Source: Diaporthe sp. PMI_573
Lineage: Eukaryota; Ascomycota; Sordariomycetes; Diaporthales; Diaporthaceae
Assembly: GCA_021399435.1 (NCBI GenBank)
Contig: JAJTUP010000062.1
Location: 186,001 to 250,000 of the forward strand
Length of the DNA stretch: 64,000 bases
Direction: 5' to 3'
Below are positions 1 through 12,193 of this stretch, in pieces. Below the pieces are notes generated by a model. It searched no databases, was not told where the DNA came from, and worked only from the letters and a program-made list of their open reading frames with translations. Each line of letters begins with the position of its first letter. The stretch's first letter is position 1. The position numbers and the translations under genes were made by a program.

Positions 1-3000
1 GGCACTGGGCACGGGGCAAGGCGTCTGTCTGATGTGTCGTCAACGTCTCGCCCCCTTTATTCCAATTTCCGCACCCACACTCACCCTCCCTCGGTATCCC
101 CCCGCCCTCTAGACGCGGCAGACACGGGCAGTGCGCACTTCAGCTCCCCGGCGCTCATTTCGACGCCCCAGAACACGCGACTCGCCTTCGTCACGAGAAC
201 CTGGCGGGGCTCTCTCATCTCACCCACGCCTCAGCTGCGACAGATCAAGGGGCTGGTCGCCACACGCTCTCCCGCCTCCCCCAGCCCTGTCCCGTTCTCT
301 CCGGCGCGGCCCATCCAGGTCGTCATGGCACGCCGGAGCTCCACGCCTCTTCCTCCGTTTGGAATAGGGCCCCCAGACATCTCTTATGTTTCCTTGGTGA
401 TCTGCGGGCGGCACGGCTCCAGGTACACTAGACACAGAACCCGGCCCAGCTACCTAGGTAGGTTGCTCGCAGGCACCACGTCCCTGTACGAGCTCCGCTC
501 ACATGTACATGTGTGGCCAACGCCCCATGCTCAGTTCTTGCGGGCCTGTATGCCTTGGATACGACGGACTCCGTCTGTCTTGTGTGTGCAAGTAGGCGAC
601 CGTTCAGCCGTCCAACACGTCCAAGGCCTTTCGCCACAATGCCGGATCCTTCTGAAAACCCCACAGTTCGTATCTCTGCACCCAGTCGGCGGGTGCCGAC
701 TGACCGCTGACATGTATCGGTCTCTCACTTATCAATCACCAAAGGCATAGTAGGCCATAGTAGGGCTGAACATGGCGCACATGGTACTATTTCCGCAGCG
801 CCGGACACCAGTCCCAGTGCGCCTCTGCGGGTCGCTTCAGCTGCCTCATCCTTTGAGGTCATACCGACTCATGGCTCTGCTGGCCCGATGTGTCGTGTAC
901 AATGGCGGCGATGGGGCTTACCACCACAGCTTGCAACAGGTCAGGGGGGGGGGCTCGATTGACCACCCACGCCGTGTAACCAAGCTCTGCAGCAGCGCCC
1001 GCCCTCACAGCTGAGCCAATGCGCAACAAGATACCTACCCTTTTCGAGAAGACGGAATCAGGCACCGGGTGCTCTGATCTCGAACAAGCAGCCCGAACAA
1101 CGTCATGTTCCGCCATAAAGGGCCTCGGGCTGCTCATGGATCTACCTCTGCATCCCCCGGGTCTGCCAGCCGAGCAGCAATGCCCAGTAACGCTTACCAC
1201 ATGTTTGTCTGGGCCCAACATATCTTGATTAGCCGACCGGCGGGTTCGGAAACCGGGCCTCGTCCCATAGTTTGTCCGCGTGGCTTGGCCAGGCCCTCGG
1301 TTGCCAGAACCCAGGACTGAGGTTCGGCATTGGCTGCCGGGGCGACTTAGACAGAGGTGTAACATCACTCGGCTGCGCAGCTGGCAAAATACAGGATGCG
1401 GGCCATCTTGCCGTCGTGCAGGTGACCGCGCGCCCCTCTATGCGTAAGATATCCCGGGCCGCAGTAGTAGAATAGTCATTGTGGTGGCCAGCCTTGCTCC
1501 CACGTTGGCTTCGCAGGCGGCCAATAGCCCGGAATGTGGAGACGAGACCATGAAGGCCTATGTGACGGCATAGCTGTTGAACGCAGAACACGTCTGTCTG
1601 TGGTTCAACGCGGACCGGGTCTAGCTGTGAGGTATGCCAGAAGCTGTTGTGTGCCGCAATATGCGACATGCATGGGCCAATCTGAGAATTGTGCGTCAGC
1701 CTGACCATCAAGCTTGGTTGTGCTTCCACCAATAGCCATCTGTACGCGGGCACAGAAACACAGACTCAACCCCAGGCGATGCAACCAACCCTCATCTACA
1801 TTTGGATCGGACTCGGTGGCACTTCGCCCTGCCCTTCCACACTCCTCCTCTCTGACCTTGTATTGCCTGGGGCCTAGGTCTTATGCAATGCAGCTGCAAA
1901 CATCATGCCTGTGCCTCCGGCACGGTAAGGCTCACAATAATGGCCATGCACAATTCCCACCCCCCCCCCACTCCAACAAAAAAGAAAAGAAAAGAAAAAA
2001 AAGAAAAAGAAAAAAAGACCCAGACGGTATCGGTATTCGTCTGCGTGGCTGGGTGTGTCGCGCTGTCGGTGATCAGCCGTCAAAAAGTTCGCCTGTCTGA
2101 TCGCTGCTTCCTGCCGAGACCTGCGTCGCAGTTCGTCTCAATTTCCAGACGACCCACCCAGGTTTCCTCCGCTGCAAGCTCTTAAACAGACATGTACCAA
2201 AGTCGGAGCATCGCCCCGGGAGACTCCCAGCGGCCACTCCTGGTGCCGCGAAGCACGATAGAGATCGCCCGGGCGCTAGGCACATACAGCTCGGGGCCTC
2301 AGCCGAATGGCTGTCTCATTTTTTGAAAAATGCACTTTTTCTTCATGTTGGAAATAACATCATGTCGTTGATAGAGGCGAGATGGAATTGGCCCGGACGC
2401 AAGACATGTAATCAGGATCGCAGACGTCGGTTGACACAAGATCTCCTGCAGGCCAGCTCGGAAACCATCTATTATGCTCTCGCCTCGCCGGAGCCTTTTT
2501 CACCCTTTCTCTGTGGATCATCGGGTTGAAACCTTGACAGGTCCTATGCTGCACGCACCCCAATCTGGTGAGCTGTGTGCGTCCTATGGTAAACATCAGG
2601 CTGAGACCCGACCCGCTGGACCCCGCACTTTCACGGTCAGCATGGTCAAGTGCCTGGATGCCTGGGTGCGTCCCTTTCCGGCCCGTGCACTCGAGGAACC
2701 CCCACCATCGGAGCTGGCCCAAGCTTTCCCCCAACCCAGGGGCCCATCCTTCAGCCTTGCGGCCTCGCCTCCTCAGGGGGTACTACACCGTAGCAGCTGG
2801 AGCGTGCCCCCTGCCCGCGCGAGCCTCGGCTTGAGGCTTGGTCCCTCACGAAACGTGCCCTGTCTCAAGGAACAGCCTCGACAGCCCGCGAGGGACACAA
2901 TGAGGTTTCATTTCAGTACCGGGACAGCAATGTTTCAACATGTGCCTCCTGTCCTCTTCCAATCTCAATGTCTCGGGCGGGGGGCAAAGGGCTTCTCAAC

Positions 3001-3181
3001 CTTCTTCGTCCTTTCATCTTTTATTCCCCGATCTCAAGTTCCCATACCACCCGTCCTCGATCACCCCTGCATGCGCATGATCACCGCCAGCTCATCCACC
3101 AGACCTTAGACAACTGATTGTCTGCCTCGGCATAAGCTCCAATTGCTTCCAATATCCCTGGGAAGCCCGGGCCCCTGCACA
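1..3181. other. Intergenic, no gene supported
   Basis: Open frames occur on both strands, but none shows a recognisable domain, a consistent codon bias or a splice pattern. A perfect 10-bp palindrome TACCTAGGTA lies at 451-460. A C-run followed by an A-rich tract with scattered G lies at about 1960-2010. The last few hundred bases are presumably the promoter and leader of the gene starting at 3182, but no clear TATA box is visible. Confidence 0.6.
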
Positions 3182-4148
3182 ATGTTCTCCAGCCTCGGGA
3201 CCAAGCTCGCGCTCAAGAAGCTGGGCGTTCCCAAGGACGCCTTTGGCGGCGCCAGCGACGGGCCCAAGAGGCTCAAGAAGAACCAGAAGAGCCTCACGAC
3301 CGCAGAGTTGGATGAGCTCGAGGGCAACAACTGGCCGAAGTGGCTGTCGGTCAAGAGCCTACCTCTGACGGTCCAGCCCTGGCTCTCGCCGGCCCCGCCC
3401 CCGGTTCCCATCGCTGCTGAATGCCCTGGTGTCGGCACCCTGGCACCAGCAGACCGTGACGGGAAGTTGGTACTCGGTAACAATGGGCGCAAGGTGCTTG
3501 TCGTCTTCCTGCGGTGCGTGGGGTGTGCATGTAGGTAGTTCCAAGTTGTCTCGGCAGCCCCACCTGCCAAGGTCAAACCATGTCCTGACTCCCGTGGTTC
3601 ATTTCCTCTACGGCCAGCTTGAACAATGAATGTGCCCATCTGACCTGCTCGCAGTTGCTCAAAGGACCTTTCTCGCCCTGCGCGACCTTGCGAACAAAAC
3701 CCCCGTCACCTGTATCGCCGTGTCCCACTCCTCGCCCGCCGCCACCAGCAAGTGGATCGACCTGATGGGAGGGGCCTGGAAGGTGCAGGTGATCATCGAC
3801 GAGGACCGGGCCATCTATGCAGCCTGGGGGCTCGGCCTGTCCTCAGTATGGTACTACTTCAACCCGACCACACAGACAGCAGCGTGGAAGGAGAAGGGCT
3901 GGCTGGGGAGCACGGTGGCGACGAGCGTCGGCCGCAAGATGGGCATGACCAACAACGGGGGCGTGGACCTCGGGGCTGCGGCTACTTCCGAACAGGGCGA
4001 GGGCCCAGGGACGGTCATGGGGAACAAGTGGCAGCAGGGCGGGGCCTTTGCAGTTGATGAGAGAGGAACTGTGCTCTGGGGTGGGAAGGCGGAGAGGGCA
4101 GATGAGATCGTGGACCTTGAGTCTGGTATTCGAGCGTTGGGGATGTGA
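3182..4148 (+). CDS. AhpC/TSA-type thioredoxin-fold (peroxiredoxin-like) protein
   Basis: Two exons, 3182-3530 and 3655-4148, give 280 residues. The donor is GTAGGT at 3531 and the acceptor CTCGCAG ends at 3654; joining them restores one frame across the redox centre. An upstream in-frame ATG at 3143 would add 13 residues, but the start MFSSLGTKLALKKLG is preferred because fungal relatives I recall begin this way. The N-terminus is basic and amphipathic and could target mitochondria (inference). Residues 105-116 form the buried strand VVFLR followed by a C-V-G-C motif at 112-115, the position of the redox cysteines in PRXL2/AhpC-TSA_2 proteins. After the junction, AQRTFLALRDLANK continues the fold, then the pattern for strands around SHSS, KVQVIIDEDR and IYAAWGLG. 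A thiol-dependent antioxidant or reductase role is likely; the substrate is unknown. No neighbour shares a pathway with it. Confidence 0.85.
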
Positions 4149-6215
4149 GCATGCGCCGCCTGGGGGAGGTAAGGGTGTTCCCTAGTGCGTTGCGATTGAG
4201 CATTATAATAGAGTGCTCCCGGAGCATGCCGATGAAGGAGGTCAGTACCGTGCCACAGCTTGGTCATTGGTTGATTTTTTGGGAGTTGTTGGCATAGTTG
4301 GGTCAGGGAGTAAGAAAAGAAATTCACGTCATCGACGCACGCACCGGGTCAGAGGAGGCCATGCGCAATGCTGTACAAGGCCGATAATATGGCCAGCCAC
4401 TTTGGCTCAGTCGTAGCATTTTCAGTCTGACTTGATGTCGATCCTGCTTCTGCCGCCAACCACCCCCTGGTCTGGCTGGAAGGCCGGCCGACTGGGCCCC
4501 CCCTTTTCTGTCCCGGGACCTGGACTAATCCTGACTGCAACGGTCGAGCCGCAGGAACCGTGCGGCGTGAGGCCCTTTGCCGAGGGGGGGGGTACCACGC
4601 ACATGAACGACGGGTCGCGACAGGCGTGCGAGACAAAGGTTTCTCTGCCCCGTATCTTGTCTCGCCCTCTTTGTGGCCCGCCTTGCTTGCTTGCTTGCTT
4701 GCGTGTGCGCCGCCCGCGGGTTTACTTTCCGGGAGATTCCCCAATCTAACAGGACACTTCATCTCGTACATTGTGTGCCCGTTCTCGATCGTTTCCATGT
4801 GATTGTTCATGTTCGTGCACCATTCTTGTGCAACGCGAGATCAAGAAAGAACAGCAGCAACAGCTGAGCCCACTTGGCCAGCGTAGCGTCTGGCCGTGGT
4901 CGACATTGTTAATGAACCGGGGAGGGAGCTTGGACGCGAGGCCCGCCACAGTCCGCACGTCCATCCTGTTCGGCTCCCTATCGCTCTTGGGTGCTGGCTC
5001 CGTGGGGGTGCCTGAGGCTTGTTTTGGGAGGGCCGGCCGGGTGCGCCGAATCGGGAGCGGAGGCCCGGATCGGCCCGGAAAGTTTAACTGACTCTTGCGG
5101 TGCTCCATGTCGTACAGAAAATCCCCAGTCTGAGTTTTGACCCCAAGAACCCCCCACCCCCTTGCCATTGAATTTCCCTGTTGGGTTCCATGGGTTGCTT
5201 CCGTGACAGTCGAGATGCAACATGTTCTGGATCAGCAGCGAAAGATTTTAACGTCCCGACACCAGAGCACCTTCCCTCAGTGCCTCGGGAAAAACCAGCA
5301 GACGAGAACATATCATCTTGCCGGGCATGTGCGAGCCCTGCCCTTCTGGAATATTTGCAAATTGCCGTCTCAGCCTCGTGTGTACTTGAATCGCATAGCA
5401 TACCGATTTTGAGCCAGATTCGCTAGATGATTCCGCCGCTGATTATTTTTGTTTCCATTTTTTGTGCTTTTTACCCGCCGTGTGATGACTCTCCATCCTA
5501 TATATCAGATATGCTCTTCCTCTTTTTGGTGTTGTAAGGGGGGATCGTAACGCTTGTAGTTGATACTGAGCCAGGAGTGCCGCGCCCCGTATAGAACCGT
5601 GGGTATCGACCCTGTCCCTTCCAGCACCGACCGCATTCGTCGCGTTGAAATCATGCCAACTCCAGACCCGCGACCTACAACAAAGGGAAACATTAAGAGA
5701 AGAGTGCCGGAGAGGAAACAAAAACAAGATAACTCCAACAACCAGTACGGCCAAAAGGGGGAGGGGGATATTAGGGTGAAAGACTTCCAACACCAAGCCG
5801 CCGCCGAACAACAAGACAAGATGAACTCCGCCCAACGTAGACCCAGACCAGACATGACCTTTGTGTGAACTGCCCTGGCGCCCGACATGAGTCTCCCCTG
5901 CTCCAATAGTGAAAATTCCAGAGTGGTATCCTTTCTTTCCCACGTGAGACAGCCGTCAATCATCATATGCCAACCAGCTCAAAAGGCCCGATGCCAATGC
6001 CAGTGCCAATGCAGGTATCGTGTCTCGACGCCTTCCCTCCGGGATGCCGACATCCGTAAACGCAAAAGCCTTTGAGAAAACACCCTGTAACCATGATCCC
6101 GCCATTCTCCAGATCAATGCATGCACCTGACCAATTACGTCCCGCGCATTTTAAATCATCCCACCCAGACATTGAGTTTTCCTGGCCCTTGAGAAGCACC
6201 AATGCGTCCTCGGCT
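4149..6215. other. Intergenic between convergent genes, no gene supported
   Basis: This stretch separates the 3' ends of the genes at 3182-4148 (+) and 6216-7942 (-), so it holds two downstream regions. Short open frames on both strands lack domain content and splice logic. A run of CTTG units lies at about 4682-4702. Nothing else stands out. Confidence 0.6.
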
Positions 6216-7942
6216 TCAGCCCCACACGCTGGTCTGTGTCTTGGGGCCCCAAGGCTGTCCCCTCTGAGGCCAGCTGCCCAGCCCAACAGGGGCATCAGAC
6301 CCGGCGGAGGTGGGGTTGGCCGATCCAGCTGCGGTGTTCCCGCCGCCTGACTCACCGGCCCCCGAAACGTTGTAGCCCTGGTTTAGTGGGGACGGCAAGG
6401 GAGTTGTCGATTGCCTCTGCAGGGCCGGGTTCGGCGGTCCCTGGGAAGTAGGCGGTCCCGAGGGCCGCGTGCCGATAGGAGCGACGGGCTTCCCGCTGAC
6501 GGTCCTGCCATTCTCACCGCCGGGTGAAGAGTTGCTGGTCCGGCTAATCTGCTGTTCAAGTGAGCCTTTGTTGCCAGCAGGGTTGGACGCAGGGCTGGCG
6601 TTGCTGCTGTTCCGCTCCCGCTGCTGAGGACCAGCCGAGACCGGCTCGTTCGGCGGCTGAGGGCCAGCTTCGTATGTCAGAGGTGACGGGCCGCGCATAC
6701 CCGGAGGTCCAGCGTGGTGAACGGGCAATCCCTGACGGGGCGTGCCGGTCTCATCGATGTACCCTCCTGTCTGTCCAAAGGGGCTTTCCCCGTACAGCGC
6801 GTTCCGCTGGCGAGAGATCAGCTCACGACGAGCTTCCTCCGACATGCCACTGGGGCTCAGCGTCCGGTCGGCGGACTTTGGCGCGTTGGCGGAGCTGGGG
6901 CCGGGTTGAATGTCGGTGACAGCAGCTATTGATCACAGTAGTTAGCTCAGATCCCAATCAAGTGCTTCGTGCCGTGGCTCTGACTTGGGGTCCCGAGCCA
7001 GCTGTCCGGTCTTACAGATGAGGTATCGGGAGAAGCAATGGGGGCATCAATATGTCAGGCCGCACTTGAGGCATGGGGAAATTGCAACAACAGTCTCTGG
7101 CTTGGGTAACCCCTGAACGGAGGAATGTGTCTTCTTCTTTTTCATTGCGGTAGGAGTCTCGTGACGCTATACAGAGGAGGGCGGCCTACTTCGGTTGTAT
7201 TGCTGCTCCTGATGATAGTTGCGAAGCTCGCGCTCCCGCTGAGCCGCCATCCTCCTCTTGGCCTGCATCATCTGCTCCGCCTCGTTGGAGCCGCGCGAGG
7301 ATTGGTGCCGCTGGGAGGCATAGAAATTCTGGAGATTCGACGAGGGGGGGCCAGGCCGGCCATCATACTCGACCGATTGCGGGCGTTGGGGCCCGCCCGC
7401 TCCACGGGGGTCTGTGGGGCAAGTGTCAGCTTGGATGGTTGCTGGGATGTGGCCCAGCCGGCACTCATTTGCATACTCACCAAATTTGGGCCGGTTTCTT
7501 GCAGGGCCGGGAGAGAAGGGCGGTTTGAACTCACGTCTGCCACCAGGAATCCCGAACATTTTACCGCTCTTGACCAGATTCTCGATGGAGCGCTCAACCT
7601 CTGCGATTGTCATCAGCATGAATACCATCGCCCGTTACCAGATTTTGCCTTCAATATGCCCGGCGGGTTTGGCGCCAAGGAGTAGTAACGTCTGGTCCGG
7701 ATTTGGGACAGAGCTGGGAGGATGGTCGCCCGGCTCGGGCTGCAGCACACGTACCCTCAAATTGATACCAGAACGCCGAGGTTTCCTCGCGAGGTATCGT
7801 GGAGCTCGCGCCTAGCCATCGATGTCAGTTCATTGTCGAGTGTCGAGGAATGAGGAGGCGTACCGGAGCGGGTAGGTGGGGTTTGGTGGTCCCAACCAGG
7901 CTGGCCGCCAGCGGGCCATTGCGCATCGCCGTAGTATGACAT
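6216..7942 (-). CDS. Conserved fungal low-complexity protein, unknown function
   Basis: Five exons on the minus strand: 7942-7864, 7811-7755, 7600-7481, 7411-7190 and 6925-6216 (395 residues). All junctions are GT-AG and in phase 1. Joining them rebuilds motifs I recall from filamentous-fungal hypothetical proteins: an N-terminus MSYYGDAQWPAGG, a block PREETSAFWYQFEEVERSIE then NLVKSGKMFG (about 33-62), and a basic, probably helical region NEAEQMMQAKRRMAAQRERE (about 120-150). A third block begins MSEEARRELISRQRNALYG at residue 187. The last 200 residues are rich in Ser, Pro, Gly, Asn and Gln, and the protein ends SVWG. There is no signal peptide, membrane segment or enzyme motif. The largest intron (7189-6926, 264 nt) has the least certain acceptor (AATAG). 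The function is not recognised; a scaffold or RNA-associated role is conceivable but unproven. Confidence 0.8.
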
Positions 7943-8625
7943 GATGAATCGTAACGGTAACCTTTCCTGGCGGGAAGAGGAAACAGAATCTTCAGGGGTA
8001 TCAAGGAGGAGCTCGTTGTTGTTGGTGCTGTTGTTGTACGAAATCAAGAGCTGCAATGAGCGGGAAATTGTCAGCATGGTTCGGTAAGCAAAGAACCGAA
8101 AAGACAGCACCGAGGCTGGGTACGAATCCCCAAAGCAGCCAAAGGGAGCCTTGTCGCCTGGCAGAACATGTTGCGATGGATAGGCGCTGCCAACTTTGGC
8201 GGTCGATGCCGGCCCCAGGAGAATAAAGATGCTGGTGGGCGGGCGCATCCGTTTCGACGGCACAGTTGCGACGCCAAAGACGGCGTTACTAGCGCCCGAA
8301 TCACTGGGACTCAAACTCACCCGCGCGCCGAAATCCCAAATTCTTTCTGCTTATTACTCCCTGTTACACACGACCACAAGTGTCCAACAGTTTTTGATCG
8401 GTAACACGGAAATGTTGTCGTGTAGACAGGGTCTAGCTCGAGCGAGCGCAACGTAGGGTGGAGCGGGATAGAGCAGACGATCGTTGTCGTTGTGGGAACG
8501 CGAGCAACTGCAGCCAGACGAGAAAATCCCAGAGGCCCGGGGCTAGGCAGGGCTAGTCCAGACGAGACAGGCGAGACACGACGTGTGCGGATGATGAAGG
8601 CTGAGTGCTGATGCTGACACACGAA

Positions 8626-8653
8626 CACTGGCACTGGCACTGGCACTGGCACT
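8626..8653. repeat. (CACTGG)n microsatellite upstream of the 395-residue protein gene
   Basis: Roughly four and a half tandem copies of a CACTGG hexamer. The tract lies about 690 bases upstream of the start codon at 7942, so in the upstream region or leader of that gene. A closely related GGCACT/GGCACA tract occurs at 24104-24150. Confidence 0.85.
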
Positions 8654-9122
8654 GACTTGACTGTGATTTGTTTGATCGGTCGGCTCAACGACTCGTGCCT
8701 CGAAGGGGGGGTCGGAATCGATGGACGGACGAGGTTGGGGGGGGTTGTCGTGGGGGATTCTCTTCAGCGCCCTGAAGGAAAGGAGGAGGGAAAAAGAGAC
8801 GCAGCGGCAAAGGAAAAGAGGGCGCGCGCCGAAATGGAAGAATTGAGGAGAGTGCCAGGTCTGGCGGCAGCCGAGTGGGAGCGGAGCGGTGGATGCTCTG
8901 GGTAGATAAAGTCCCGAGAAAAAATCGCAAGGTAACGTAAAAAAACTCCTCGAGGAGGAAAAGAGCGACACAAGACGGCACCACTCAAACCACCAACCGC
9001 CCGCCGGGCGCATAGGACTACACAATCTCACCCACGCTCGCACTCGCACACACCCACAAAATGACACTACTTCACAGTGCTACGGCAGGCACACCCAACA
9101 AGACGCACATATACACAAGCCC

Positions 9123-9192
9123 ACAGCTTGCTTGATCGTGCTTGCCTGATTGTGCTTGCTTGATTGTGCTTGCTTGATTGTGCTTGCTTGCT
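9123..9192. repeat. 14-bp tandem repeat, unit like GTGCTTGCTTGATT
   Basis: Four to five consecutive, slightly diverged copies of a 14-bp unit, running into CTTG and CTTT simple sequence. Early copies differ by single substitutions such as GATC for GATT and GCCT for GCTT. No coding frame is involved. Confidence 0.85.
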
Positions 9193-10009
9193 TTCTTTCT
9201 TGCCTGCTCGCTCGCCTGATTGCCTTGCGCCGTGCCCTGGGGGGTTGGAGAACGAGGACTGGGGACCTCAAGAATGGACCGTGGTTGGATCTTGGGCCTG
9301 CGCAGGACGGGGACCGAGACGGGGGGCCTTGCTGGGGACTGGCTTGCTGGGTTTCCCAGGTGTGCAGCCTGCACCTGGTTGGAAATGGAGGTCTGGCCCG
9401 TGCCTGCCTTCGACCTCCCCGTCCCAAGTCCACGGTACTTGACCTCAGCTCTCGGCGGCGGCGGGCTGGCTGGCTGGATCAAGCAGCCAAGGTACCGAGG
9501 ACAAGGACTCCGTACACGCCCAAATTCAATGGGGCCTGAGGGGAACGAGGAGGGGGACCAGCAGGAGACTGGGCAGGCTGGCAGGGGAGGCTAGGCACTG
9601 ACCAGACCGGGCCAAAGGTCGCACGTTGTTTGGATGGGGCCAGTCACCTGGGTACGGTACCGGGGTGGGTACCTAGGGACAGGGAAGGGGGCAGGGGGGG
9701 GAGAGGGGGAGAGAGAAAGAGACAAGATCCTTCCTCGGAAAAGGCCACCCACGCTGCCACCCTGCCACGCTGCCGTGCTGCCCACGGTCAAGTGTCAGGT
9801 GCCCAGCTAGAAGCATCAGACCAAGCGAGGAACCTGCCCCTTTCGATTGCAAATGTTCCTCTCGCATATGCGGGTGACGTCCTCGACGGGCTCGGCTGAG
9901 TAATGAATGACTGAGTACCGTCGCAGCCGAAACGGATAACTCACGTCTAATTCAACAGCTTGAACGCAAGCGGATAGGCTGCGCTGTCCCTGAACAGATC
10001 CAATCGATG

Positions 10010-10232
10010 GCTAGATGGGTGGATGGACGGATGGATGGTTGGACGCATTGATTGCTTGCCTGATGGGTTTCTCTCTGGTGGTGGTGGTGACGACGACGAC
10101 GATGATGATGCTGATGATGCTTACTGTGTATGTTGCCCATGATGGCCAGAACAACCCCTTCCCACAGCCCAGCAAAGACCAAAGATGAGGCTTGCCCTGT
10201 CGGATGCAAGCATCACCAAAAAAAAAAAAAAA
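10010..10232. repeat. Clustered simple repeats (GGAT, GGT/GAC/GAT, poly-A)
   Basis: A GGATGG-like tract at about 10014-10045 is followed by triplets grading from GGT to GAC to GAT at about 10077-10120, then a 17-base A run starting near 10216. The gradual change of unit suggests replication slippage followed by substitution. Confidence 0.8.
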
Positions 10233-12157
10233 ATAAGTCGAGTCAAGTGACCCGAGCCAGATCAGCCAGCCCTTTGTTGTCCCAGCGCCCTAAAAGTCGT
10301 CGAGAAGTACCGAGTACAATGCAACGTCCAGTGAGTGACATTGAATGTGGGGGTTGACCCGGGAATGAGGAGCAAAGGACCGACGCAGGTTGAGAATCAA
10401 ATTGGCCCACGGAGGATTCGAGCGGTAGCGTCCAGCCCGGGCTGCGCCGTTTGCACTGGGCGGGGAGATGTGGTCGAATCAACAGGCTCCGAGCCATCAG
10501 CACCTCGTATGAAATCTGGAGACGACACCTTGGGCACTGGGCAGGGCCATCGTTGCCCTTCCTCGGCGAGCGGCGCCCAGTTGAACCCGCGGACGCGATT
10601 GCTACCTACCTAGCTGCTGTGCAGGTACCTTATATTGCGAGAGGGCCTGCCTGGCCCTGCCTGGCCGTGCCCGGCCCATCTGCTGCCGTCTATCCGTGGC
10701 CGTGCCCCATGGTCGCGCCGGCTGCCTTGTTCATCGCAGTCGCCTCACCCACCATCACCCACTGCTGGCAGTAAGATTATTCTGGACTGACCGTATGTCG
10801 GCATGGTCGATTTATTATGGCAGGACAAACCCAGAATCCTTGCTGGGCGACAGTGATGATGCCATCCCGCCCGCCCAATCTCCCTGGGCCAGTCCACCTT
10901 CTCCATATCTTTGCCTCAACGTTGGGGCGCCGTCCTGGCACCTGCGCCTGTGCGTGATGCGGTGTCAAGGCGGAAATTGTCCTCTTCCCCATACTCTGCC
11001 GGGTCGCTGGCCTGTGTGGCCTGCTGGCCCGTCCTGCCCGTCTAGAATCCTGATGATCCCCTCCCCCATCCCCTATCCGTATTCGCCGGGTTCAGACGCC
11101 AGCAGCCGGCAGGAAGGATTGAAATTGAATGTCGATAGTCGCGTGGAGCCTCAATCTCGTGGCCCACGACCTCGTCATCCGCCAGATGTGAGCAATCAGG
11201 TTTCCCGAGGCCGAGCGGCCAGCCGCCGGCATCTGATCGAGGCTTGACCGCTCGATGCGCGGGCGGTATATTGTGATGGTGATTGATAGTGATGGGCTGC
11301 CGACAACCCCAGCCCCAGCCCAATGAGCATCGAGCTGCTGCCCAGGTAGATGATGACCAAATGCTGCAGGACACCCGCACGCAGGCAACACAGCAGTCAG
11401 TCAACCTCCTTGCCTCGGCATGGGGTGCAGCAGCATGCGCTCTGGTTGACGTAGCACCGAGGTAGGTGCTTTTCCTCGGCCTCAATCTGCGCTGGGCCCG
11501 ATCTGCAAAGCAATCTTGGGCTCTGACGGCCTGAAAATCGGGGTGCACCGTAGGGACTCGGGGGATACACTGCAGCGCGTCGGGTCGATCTCACAGGGCT
11601 CGTCCTGCCCAGGAATATCCGTCGAAGCTGCCATACCTGGCTGCTCTCAACGTTTCATCACTCCGGTGGTGAGGGCCCCAGTGAGGACCGACGACATCGA
11701 ACCAGACTCGGCGAGGCTGTCGGCCAGGCAGGGAAGGCCACAGGAGAGCCATTTTAACCGAACCGACGGGAGCACCTGCCCTCTCTTTTGCCGACAGGGT
11801 AGACTAGGTCCCCAGCTTCTTCGCTCCTTCCCTCTCGCTTCGAGAAGAAGTAGAAGGTGGGGCCCACGCTACTGTGTGCAATGCCCAGGTACCCAAGTAC
11901 CGACTCCATGCTCACAGTACCTCCGTACTGCACGCACCCACCAGACAAGATCCAATCCCGGTGTGCGCATCTTGAACGACTGCCACATGGAGCGCTGGTG
12001 AGGTCCGGCCGATGCGACCCTGTCGCCATCTGAGACCCTTCACAACACGAGCTTGCCGCGTATCTGTATGTGTTGGTTCTTGTTTCTCCGCCCTGCATCT
12101 GGCCGCCTCCTGCCAACACCGAGCGCCTTGGGAGGTCGCAGACAGCAGAAGGGAGCA

Positions 12158-12193
12158 CCATCACCATCACCATCACCAGCACCAGCACCAGCA
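12158..12193. repeat. CATCAC/CAGCAC triplet-hexamer tract
   Basis: Three to four CATCAC units followed by three CAGCAC units. It would encode His/Gln or Ser/Thr runs if translated, but no supportable gene surrounds it. Confidence 0.8.
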
